Shown: positions 13,454 through 23,477 of the stretch, piece after piece
Position numbering within the stretch: position 1 is the first letter of the stretch
Layout of the letters: every line of letters starts with the position of its first letter
Origin: Membranipora membranacea
Lineage: Eukaryota; Bryozoa; Gymnolaemata; Cheilostomatida; Membraniporidae
Reading direction: 5' to 3'
Assembly (NCBI GenBank): GCA_914767715.1
Contig: OU612067.1
Location: forward strand, 3,350,001 to 3,414,000
Length of the DNA stretch: 64,000 nt
Translations under genes and position numbers: made by a program
Notes under the pieces: generated by a model
Told to the model about the DNA's origin: nothing
What the model saw: the letters and a program-made list of their open reading frames with translations, nothing else
Databases searched by the model: none

Positions 13454-14045
13454 CATATACAATATAAACTACTTTGTTATCAAGCCCACTTCGCAAATAA
13501 TGGTTAACCATTGTACAATTTATTGGGCTTACATCTTCGTGTAGTTGAACCAGGGAGGGTGGTTAACCTAGCTTGTTCTAACATGACAATGCGAGTTGTG
13601 TCAACAAGAGGGGATAACTTCAATTTCGAAATATAAAATTGCTTTAAATATAAAATCGGTTTTTGTTTTTCTGTTACAGATACAGGCTACTGGTTTGCTT
13701 GTGGTTTCCCTACTTCTCTACTCACTTCATATGAGTGAGACGGTACTGTGGACCCTGTTTATCTGTCTGGGTATATCAAACGGACCACTTATAGCTTCCT
13801 GCTTCGGTATGGTGAACCATTACCTAGAGCTAACATCTGTGGCTCAGATGATACCTCAGATAGGGGCAGCAGTAGGTGATTTAGTGGTCATGTTTGCTAT
13901 GGGGTATAGCTATCAGAGATACGGACCTTACTCTATCTGGGGACATTCACTCGCTATCGGAGTGGTTGTTTTTACTACTACCACAGCCATGCAGATTCTG
14001 GGATACTTACATGGAGATAGATTTGAGGAAAAGAAACAATCGTGA
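7842..14045 (+). CDS. MFSD4/NaGLT1-like major facilitator transporter
   Basis: Six exons join in phase: 7842-7885, 9193-9301, 10387-10513, 12172-12336, 12687-13348 and 13680-14045, giving 490 aa, close to the 510-520 aa of MFSD4A/MFSD4B. The N-terminus is hydrophilic (MESQTEERR...). The first helix spans the exon 2/3 join (MQFLTWVSI|GTFLEVTGPVIPEL). A motif A-like GGGVLIDRY follows helix 2, and 10-12 hydrophobic helices can be counted, with a long polar insert holding an NSTETN glycosylation-type site in exon 5. Family members are 12-helix plasma-membrane carriers; rat NaGLT1 (MFSD4B) carries glucose with sodium. The substrate here is inferred, not shown. Exons 1 and 2 were chosen by splice signal, phase and the need for helix 1, so they are less certain than exons 3-6. 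Confidence 0.85.
9111..9160. repeat. (TA)n microsatellite in transporter intron 1
   Basis: About 25 TA units with small interruptions lie just upstream of the exon 2 acceptor. Confidence 0.9.
13428..13460. repeat. (AT)n microsatellite in transporter intron 5
   Basis: Alternating AT run with a few C interruptions, 80 bases after the exon 5 donor. Confidence 0.85.
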
Positions 14046-14831
14046 GTAGCATGGATACTATCACGAATATTGACTGGTTAACTATAGTACTACAGTATTA
14101 TTTATTAAGAACTACAACTAATTGTCAATGTGATAATCCTAGAATTAAATGATGATATTAATCAAACTTTAAGTCTGAGTACAAGAAATACTAATAATAT
14201 AATATATTCACTTTTATCAAAATTATATGTATTGAGTTATGAATTCCTTTATGTCGTGACCATACAAGACTATGAGAGTGATTATGGTAAATAAATAAAA
14301 TTACATTTTTGTGCACTAACACACATTGGTGAAAAAAATGGCTTCTGAACTGAATTACACATAACTTTATAGAATACAATAATGAAACCAGAATGTTTAG
14401 TGGCATACGAACAGCTTCAGACAGTTCAAACTAAGAAAATTTAGTTTTTAGACCCATTATATAAATAGGCCTGTAGGCCTATATAGAATTATACAAAAAT
14501 AAATTGATGTTGATATTATTCAAATGTTTGGAGTAGCATTAAGCCTAAGTAACTTTAGCCTAAAACATAATTTACCACCTGCTGTGGTTTGGTTCAGTGT
14601 GTCGATTGAACATCAGATTTATCAAAATTAATATTATCGGTAGGTATAAAAAATGTCTCATAAATTGACGGCTTCAATTTCACACATTAGACTTCATTCC
14701 TATCCTTATAAGCTAGAATTCGATGGAGGCTACTGCTAGTATTATATGGCTGCAAGTCAAACAAAAGTGCTATACAAAATCTCACTTGCAGCCGTCAAAC
14801 TAGATACGCTGGTCTTCATACATAATGCTTG
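14046..14831. other. Convergent spacer between transporter and copy C
   Basis: 3' flanks of two genes that point at each other. AT-rich, with candidate poly(A) motifs on both strands (for example AATAAATAAAA near 14290). No gene is seen. Confidence 0.5.
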
Positions 14832-17215
14832 TCACAGTTTAGTCACATATATGAACTGAGGGTTGATGACATATTGAGGCTCCGGCTGGGTATCAGACTC
14901 CACTATCTCAGGGTCTATCACATACTCTCCCTCATTCTCAACTATATGATCCGCGTAGATATGTTCTTGGAGAGGTTCAGGTAACGGTCTGATCTGTATT
15001 CCAGATTGATCACTGCTCAGTAGTACGTTATGAGGATGATGGTTATTTATCTCATCATAAAGGTGGTAATCTAACTGGTCGATGGTCTCATATGTCTCAG
15101 ATTGAAAGTCCTCTTGGACTGGAGTCTCTAATGAAGCAGGAGTTTTATTTTTAAATGCTCTGAGAATAGATATCCCAACAACAAGTATTATCAAAACGAC
15201 GATAACAACTAATGTGATCTCGATTACTGGTGCACCATTGTCATCTTGTGTTGCTGGTGTCGATTGAGGAGTTTTATTGTACTCTGTAGTAATGTCTGCT
15301 GTTGTTGTAGTAAGGCTAACAGTAACCTCTGGTTTATCTTGTTCTTTTTGCTCTGACTCATAGTCTGTGATGTTACTAGCTGATGAATTCAGAGCAGTGC
15401 TGTTTGCTTTGCTACTGGAGATCCAGCGCACATCAGATGTCTCAGTGTCTATATCACATACTACTGTTGTGCCGTTCTCCAAGCTGATTCCAGTAGAAAG
15501 AGGGTAGACAGATGATCCGTTTACTTCACACTGATCTACAATGTTGAGTTACAGCATGTAATATATTATCTTCTCTTTCATATTATAGAACCCTATTTTT
15601 AATTTATGTGATGCGGAAATGGCAGTTGGACTCATGTGCAGGCCTGGGGTTATTTAAATGGCACAATTAAATTTGCATTTAATCACAAGACATGCGACTT
15701 TGCAATGAGACCAATTTTCTCAAAGGCAAAGACAGGTGGTATAAATATTGATAAGTATAATAACAATATAAAGTTATATTCCGAAAATTCCATAGCCCTA
15801 ATGGTTACTTGGTCCTATTTTCATTACTAAATTAAATTGGTCCACCTTTATGGAGAATACTTCACGGATTGAGATCCCTTACTCACCATTTAATGTGATA
15901 TATTCTAGACTCTGTGAGTAATCCCCATACATGGTTGGTTCGCCTACTACGAAGAGGGTTGAGTTAGCGATTAACAGATCTCTTCCTCTATTGCCGTACA
16001 TGCACTGTACCAATTTGAAATTGTCAGATGAAGAAACACACAACTTTGTGGCGTCATGTTCTACCAGGTCTATCAGATAGAGCCCGTTGTCTATGAGCTC
16101 ATTTCCTGTTGATACTAAGGCTAACTTATCTGTGATCAGTACTATCCCTGCCAGGGTAGAGAGTGTCTTGAATCCCATTGATTGAGTCTTTGGTTTGTCA
16201 TCAACATTGAAATATCCCCCTAAATCGTAGTCATATGACGTATCAGACGAGGGGCTTCCCCAGTTATTGAAATTAAAATCCCGCCTTTTCCTTCCGGCTT
16301 GAGGGAGCAACCAGTCATCTATAGGACTAGTCCAGCATTCAGGATCAAATTGAGTTGTGAAGTTCACAGAACTATCAAACTTGTAAATACCATCACCAGA
16401 GGTAGTGATGAAGACAGCAGAGCCATCCTTAGTGACAGCTATCCGTCTGAAGTAAGCGCTGCCAGAGTGCACTGTGTCCACCCTCCCTGTGTCTGTATCA
16501 ATCACTCGAACTTTGTCACGCTCTGTTAGTAGAATTCTGCTTGAGTTGGGAATAGAGGCTATATCATAAGGGTTCCAGTACCGCGCCTCTACTAGTGTCC
16601 CATCATGTGTCTGGTCCTTAGTCCCACACAGACCACTGAACACAGAGGTAGTCTCAGAAGTAATGTTCACAGATCTGATGCAACTATTATCTTGGTCTAC
16701 AAGTAATACTGAGTTATCCTCCTTTCTCTGTAGAAAGGAGTATATGACTCCGAATCTGGTCTCAGTGAAATTACCGACTTGGTTTCCTTTCTTCTTTACT
16801 GATCCGGCTTTGACGTTGATTGTTTTGTGTTCTGATATTTCCACTAAAGCATATCCTTGTATAGCAAGTAATATGCCTGGTCTCGATATATCTTCTTGTA
16901 TGGTGAAAATTTGACTGGAGCTGTATATAACCTCCATGTCAGCGCTTGGTATGTAAGGTTTTGGTGCAGTTGCGAATAGTGATGAGCCCAAAACTCTACA
17001 AAACAAATTAGTTTATCCGAAACCATCATCACAGTAATTTTACAGAACTGGTGTTCTGTGCTTGTACGACATGATAGTTAGGTAATGATTTGAAAAAGGT
17101 CATTATGGATCTTCAATTATTTTGTTGCAACCTTATATTGTCTTTATGGGTCCAAAGTGTACTTCACTCACCGCTGACAGCACATTAGAATTGTTAGAAT
17201 GCGCACAGCCTCCAT
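14832..17215 (-). CDS. Receptor-like protein, copy C: NHL propeller, TM, Tyr tail
   Basis: Exons on the minus strand: 17215-17172 (signal peptide MEAVRILTILMCCQ), 16995-15887 (ectodomain) and 15535-14832 (stalk, helix, tail). Phases 2 and 1 close to 618 aa. The ectodomain has NHL-like strands such as VLLVDQDNSCIRSVNI and DGTLVEARYWNPYDIA, and a GRKRRD site with RKRR at residues 250-253 that fits a furin-type cleavage site. Exon 3 begins DQCEVNGSS, has a Cys module (TTVVCDID...VRW), a T/S-rich stalk, a helix at about 488-510 and a 108-residue tail with YETI, YHLYDEI, GEYVI and PQYVI, ending IYVTKL. YDEI resembles the pYEEI ligand of Src-family SH2 domains. No named family is recognised; a surface receptor is inferred. 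Confidence 0.82.
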
Positions 17216-19618
17216 TATCCTATAGCTCAGTTTTGATGCTCGTGAAAATCTCTACATCCCCATCATAAATGATGTCAACAACTGGGTATGAATCAAAATC
17301 TAGTGGCTGGTTTTAATTAGTATACCACTACATTTATTAATTTTGTTGACAGGTGTCAAAACTGGTCTGACGTGTTCAATGTTTTTGCAGCATCAACAAA
17401 ATAGTCCAATATAGAATGAGAAAATTAAAATGACCTCAATTCATCTCTCCTTCTTATCCCGGGATTCATAACAGTTGCAATAACGAATGATTTTTGGCTT
17501 AAAAAATATTTTTCTCAAATACCCTTATCCTCCATATATGATAGTGAAAAGCCATAGGCATTTACTTAGATGTGTTATTTGTCATAAAACCCTTTGTGAT
17601 TTTTGTTGCATATTGCTTTGATCACAGTTAGGGGTATTTTTAATCTCGTGCATGAAAAACAACGGATCCTTGGTCAGTGATATCTTTATAGGTTGTTTGA
17701 CTTTACCAGGTATATGGTGAATTTCCCCTCTCTTCGGAGTACTTACCCACAGATATATCCATATCCAACACGCTAATCTTCTTATTGTCCTCACAATGAC
17801 CCTCTTCGTATATTTTTGAGTCCTCACTGCATTCTGTGGAGCCATTGTGGTCATGATCATTTGCACAGATGATTTTGCTGTTTGCTGGCAGGTTTTTTGA
17901 CTCTACATTTGCTTGTCGTGAAACATTTTGTAAGATAGAGCAATGAACTCTCTCGGTTTATTGGGTAGGGCATCATTTTTGCAAAAATCTCATAGTTTTT
18001 TTTCTAAAGCAGTTTTTTTTATCACTTTATTGTCATTTCTAGCAGTTGCATTTCTAGCCACTTTATCACCGGTTGCTGCCAAATTACAGCCTACCTCAGT
18101 GATATTAGGCCGCTCTAGATACTAAATGAAAATAAAAAGGGTGGTTTTCATCCTCTTTTCATCTGCCAAAACATGGCAACTGGTAAGTCATTGTAGTTCA
18201 CAATTTTATAAAATCTAAGCACACAGTCTGCTGGCACTTTTTACTGATAGTTGTCGCTCCTTGTGGTTTACTGAGATATGTCCGGATTAGCTGCACTTGT
18301 ACTGTAGCATAATGATTGATGCTGGTGGTCTGAATAAATCGGCTTGCTGATCACATGTAAATACTCGTATCGCTGTTAAGGTTTGAACCTTATTTACACT
18401 ACACTGCTAGCCTTGTCACGCGGCCACCAGAAACCGTGGCTAATACACTGCTACTACTTCAATGCCAAGCCCGACAAACCTGACAGGCTTATACATGCTT
18501 ACATTGCATTTGAATTGCTGATATTACAACTTCAGTTGATGAGTCACTCAGGAACCCAAGTTGCACAGGGACCATAAACTTTGGCGGTCCTATACCAACC
18601 TTTTTCCTTATATTTTCTATCTTCTTACCTCTGTGACATGTTCCACAACAGAAAAAGTGACCACAGGCAAACTGCAAAAGCCATAATATAATGTGGAAGC
18701 CCCTCTCAATAATGTGACATCTGCATAATATTATCAGAATATATTATACCAAGCAGAGAAAAGACCATCGATGATGTAATACACTCTCATGCCACATAGT
18801 AAAGTTTGTTTATGCACTCCACTTTATAAGATAAATTGTTGTCTCGGAAAAGATATCTGAGATTATGATTCACCATTAATTTATCAAATACTCACATGAG
18901 GAAGGGGCGAATGGGTGCGAATGTGTGCTTTTTGTCTTCTCTTACATAGCAATCAGACAACTCCCTCTGGTAATTACTTAATGGCTAACAAAGCTATTTG
19001 TATATTGAGAGTTTGAAAACTTTCCTTTCTACAGGGCTAGTAATATAAGAGAGAGACTGGACTATCAAAGAAAGTCTGACAGAAGCACAACATATGAAAT
19101 TGGATTTCATACCAAGCTATTTATAGAACAGACAATCAGTACATCAGCTCACGGGCGAGGGGCAATGGGGCTCAGACTATACATAAGCTAAACAATGTTT
19201 AATTAAACTCTCATTTACAAAACCAGTTTCGATTTTTATATTGACACCGCCGTGGCCTACATATTGATAATTAACCAATTAAACATGAGCCAGCATAATC
19301 ACAGCATCATATGATAACATGATACGCTTAGCAACTATCTGTGCTGTCGTAGTGACACACCTGTCAACTCCCAATAATGATTCAAAGCAGGTAAAATAAT
19401 CTGCTATGGGGAAACAAATAATCTCACAGTGAGAGGAAAGTAGTGTGTAAATAGGGAGATAATAACTTATTAAACTGTTTGAGGCATGAAAGTTATATAG
19501 GAGTGGGAGAGTTCAAAGGTGAAGATATAAGTATAGTTGTGATAACTCTTAACATCTCAGATCAGTTTTGACACCTGCCTATAGAGGAATAAATATGTCG
19601 AACAGCTGAACCGGGCAA
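17216..19618. other. Spacer between divergent copies C and D
   Basis: This is the shared upstream region of two divergently transcribed paralogs. A segment near 17350-17385 (GTGTCAAAACTGGTCTGA) recurs in inverted form near 19553-19578, so the inverted repeat reaches into the upstream flanks. The centre is unique apart from the dead transporter exon at 17736-17893. The small ORFs near 17943 and 18383 show no recognisable family or splice context. Confidence 0.55.
17736..17893 (+). pseudogene. Decayed MFSD4-like exon
   Basis: Plus-strand reading gives GVLTHRYIHIQ then NLLIVLTMTLFVYF, a stop (TGA), and VLTAF. This matches exon 4 of the transporter at 12172-12336 (GVLIDRYIQHIDLL, SVLTMTLFVFFGVLAAY). 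The stop replaces the glycine codon GGA, there is one inserted codon, and similarity fades near 17893. No flanking exons of the transporter were found here. It is a relic of a partial duplication. Confidence 0.7.
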
Positions 19619-22260
19619 ATGATCATGAAGGCTGTACACGTTCTTACACTTTTAATCTGCTGTCAACGGTGGGTGAGAAATTCTTTATTACTGTTGATAA
19701 AATTTATAAAGGAATCTCTTGATGTGACTTAGAAAAGAAAGAAAATGATCACTGAATATCACAGTAATCAGAGACCTGTACGATGAGTTATGCTGTCAAT
19801 GATGATGATGATTTTTTGGTTATCATCTACATTCTTTTTGTTGTAGAGTTTTATGCTCACCACTATTTTCTACCAAACCAAAACAGTACATACCCACTGT
19901 CCTCTCACGTAGCTACGAGCAAATTAACACCATACAAGAAGATATATCTCGACCTGGCATATTGCTTGCTATACAAGGATACGCCTTAGTGGAAATAACA
20001 GTAAACAAAACAATCAATGTTATAGCCGGATCAGTTAAGAGGAAAGGAAACCGAATCAACCGCTTTAGTAAGACGAGGTTTGGAACAATACATTCCTTTC
20101 TACAAGGAGAGGAGGATAACTCAGTATTACTTGTAGATCAAGATAATAATTGCATCAGATCTGTGAACATTACTTCTGAGACTACCTCTGTGTTCAGTGG
20201 TCTGTGTGGGACTAAGGACCAGTCACATAATGGGACACTAGTGGAGGCGCGGTACTGGAACCCTTATGATATAGCCTCCATTCCCAACTCAAGCAGAATT
20301 CTACTAACAGAGCGTGACAAAGTTCGAGTGATTGATACAGACACAGGGAGGGTGGACACAGTGCACTCTGGCGGCGCTTACTTCAGACGGATAGCTGTCA
20401 CTAAGGATGGCTCTTCTGTTTTTATCACGACATTGGGTGGCGGTATTTACGAGTTTGATAATTCACTAAAGTTGAGGACTAACTTTCAGCCTGAAAGCTG
20501 GAGTAGTTCCATGGAAGATTTGTATTCACCCACATTTGGAAGGAAAAGACGTGATTATAACCTTAACAACTGGAAAAGCCCCGCGTTTGACTTATCGTTG
20601 GATTTTGGCCTTGGGGAATTTCCAGATTTTAGTGGCAAGCAAACAACGCCTCCTGTATTTGGATTCAAGACACTCTCTAACTTCGCAGGGATAGCGCTGA
20701 TCACAGATAACGTAGCCTTAGTATCAACAGGAAATGCGCTCACAGACAACGGGCTCTATCTCGTAGACCTGGTAAAACATGTCGCCACAAAGATGTGTGT
20801 TTCTTCATCTGACAATTTCAAATTAGCACAGTGCTTGTACAGCAATAAAGCCAGTGACCTCAGAATCATCAACTCAACTCTCTTCACAACAGGTCATTCA
20901 ACCAACATATGGGATCACTCAGGGAGCCTAGAATATATCACACTAAATGGTGAGTATAGCGCCCCTGTTATTATTTAGATATCATTTTCTTCTTTATGGT
21001 TCTAGTGCGACGCCGTGGAGATTATTCTGTGTCTCCATCATAGGCTTTATCCTGACCCTAGAATTCTATGATACCATACAAATAAAAGATAACATTATCA
21101 TTGAATCCCCATTGAAGATCAGTGTGATGTCTGCCCTTTATCTACTGAAACCAACGGAAGTATTCTCCATAGAGGTGGACCAATTTAATTTAGTAATGGA
21201 AATAGGACCAAGTAACCATTAGGGCAATGGAATTTTCGGAATATAACTTTATACCACCTGTCTTTGCCTTTAAGAAAATTGGTCTCATTGCAAAGTCGCA
21301 TGTCTTGTGATTAAATGCAAATTTAATTGTGCCATTTAAATAACCCCAGGCCTGCACATGAGTCCAACTGCCATTTCCGCATCACATTAATTGAAAATAG
21401 GGTTCTATAATATGAAAGAGAAGATAATATATTACATGCTGTAACTCAACATTGTAGATCAGTGTGAAGTAAACGGATCATCTGCCTACCCTCTTTCTAC
21501 TGGAATCAGCTTGGAGAACGGCACAACAGTAGTATGTGATATCGACACTGAGACGTCTGATGTGCGCTGGATCTCCAGTAGGAAAGGAAACGGTACTGAT
21601 GTGAATTCATCAGCTAGTAACATCACAGACTATGAGTCAGAGCAAAAAGAACAAGATAAACCAGAGGTTACTGTTAGCCTTACTACAACAACAGCAGACA
21701 TTACTACAGTGTACAAAAAAACTCCTCAGTCGACACCAGCAATACAAGACGACAACGCAATAACTACAAGCAGTACAACAACATCAGACAGAGCGTCAAT
21801 GTACAACACTCCTAAATCCACACCAGAAACACAAGATGACAACGCAATAACTATAGATGGTACAATTTCAGTTGAGATCACAATAGTGATTATTGTCACT
21901 TTAGTGATATTTGTTGGATCTTCTATTATCAACAAAGTGAAGAATAATACTCCAGCTTCATCGGAAAATCCTGACCAAGAAGACTTTCAATCTGAGACAT
22001 ACGATACAATCGACCAGTTAGATTACCACCTATATGATGAGATCAGTAACAATCACCGTCCTGGCGTACCACCTAGCAGTGATCAATCTGGAATACAGAT
22101 AAGACCGTTGCCCGATCCTCTCAAAGAACAGAGCTATTCCGATCAAGAAGTCCAGATTGAGGGAGAATATGTGATAGTCCCCGAGATGGAAGAGTGTGAT
22201 ACACAGCCAGAGCCACAATATGTCATAAACGCTCAGCACATATATGCATCTCAACTGTGA
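19619..22260 (+). CDS. Receptor-like protein, copy D: NHL propeller, TM, Tyr tail
   Basis: Three exons: 19619-19668 (signal peptide MIMKAVHVLTLLICC), 19847-20949 and 21458-22260. They join in phases 2 and 1 to 651 aa. The ectodomain matches copy C closely in its first two thirds, including a run of over 40 identical residues around ARYWNPYDIASIPNSS. It then diverges around the RKRR site (residues 249-252) before converging again at GFKTLS. Exon 3 has the DQCEVNGSS opening, the Cys module, a stalk in which a roughly 30-residue unit (YKKTPQSTP...QDDNAIT) is duplicated relative to C, a helix at about 523-545 and a 106-residue tail with YDTI, YHLYDEI, GEYVI and PQYVI, ending IYASQL. It is divergent from C, with 2.4 kb between start codons. 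Function is not known. Confidence 0.82.
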
Positions 22261-23477
22261 TAAACATACTTACAGGCACCCAAAGATTTAATTTAATTTC
22301 AAATTATCTCGCCTAATAGAGCCTTGTGATTTTGCGTAGATTTGAGCAGGTTTGACGATGCAAAGGGTTCGACATGTTTGACAATGCAGCCATATTATAG
22401 TCACATTATTTTACCAAGAAAAGCTTTGATAAAACTAATTATTAAACTAACTATTTTCTCTCATTACATATCATAATGAGATCGATGGACACGGTGGACA
22501 GAGTTGCACCCGAAAAAAACCCAATCAAGGGATTCTTTACATAAGCGCTAACTGATTTGTGTGTTCACTAATCATAAAATTGCCTCAAAAAACTGTCATT
22601 TATAAAGACAATAGTGCCCTATTGCAGCGTGATTGATGTTCTTCTTCATTTGCATGTGTCTTGCTTTTCTATGTTGTAATACGATATTAGAAAGCACTGA
22701 AGTCAGTAATATGTCGCATATCGTTTGCTATGTCGGCTTGAACGGTGGGGAATGTATCTGTATAACCTAGCCGATTTATAAGCTTTGGCTTGCAGATATT
22801 CGCAAGAGTTTTCGGGCACAAACTACACAGGTCCCTTTGTTACAGATATTATAGCACCATTTTTCATGATTTGTCCTGTCAAAATCAGCGGGATTACTAC
22901 ATGTCAACAACATAGCTGATATTTGGTTAATTTTAAATCAGTGTTAGGAAAGGTGAGTTACGATTCCAGATTATAAAATTACTGTTGCTAGAATTTTCTT
23001 TTATTCATAAAGATACAACAAACCATAATAATAACTCATAATGGTTGAGTAGATGGGCAGTTACCCAAGAGTGAAAAACATGAAAAGCATAGGTCATAGT
23101 GAATGGCTAATATATAAAGCAGTGTAACAGTGAGATCTCTGTTGGAATCTTTGGATGGGTCATACTGACATAGTTTGCTATAATAAAATAGATATACAAA
23201 ACTGATCATATCTTGATAAGGACTGACAACGGTTACCCTGAAATCAACAGAAGTCCAGCAATTGGAACTATTAGACAGTACATCAATCAACATTATCTCA
23301 ACCAACAATTATAATACGGGACTAGGCTGAAAAAATGCAAGATAGTCCATAATTAAAAGCTGGCATGGATATAGTAGTATATATAACTTTGGTATAAGAT
23401 GTTTGTCGTGTAGTATGTACTGTGCTGTGAGGAATAAGATACTTGATGGGTTTTCAAGGAGTTACACTTGTTATTGA
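22261..23477. other. Convergent spacer between copy D and CPS gene
   Basis: 3' flanks of copy D (+) and the CPS gene (-). AT-rich with no coding similarity that I can see; the ORF at 23036-23308 is not supported. Confidence 0.5.

Noticed and set aside
1234-22260. ITIM/ITSM motifs in the receptor tails
   Set aside because: None of the tyrosines has the full consensus (S/I/V/L at -2 together with I/V/L at +3). Only looser SH2/AP-2-type motifs can be claimed.
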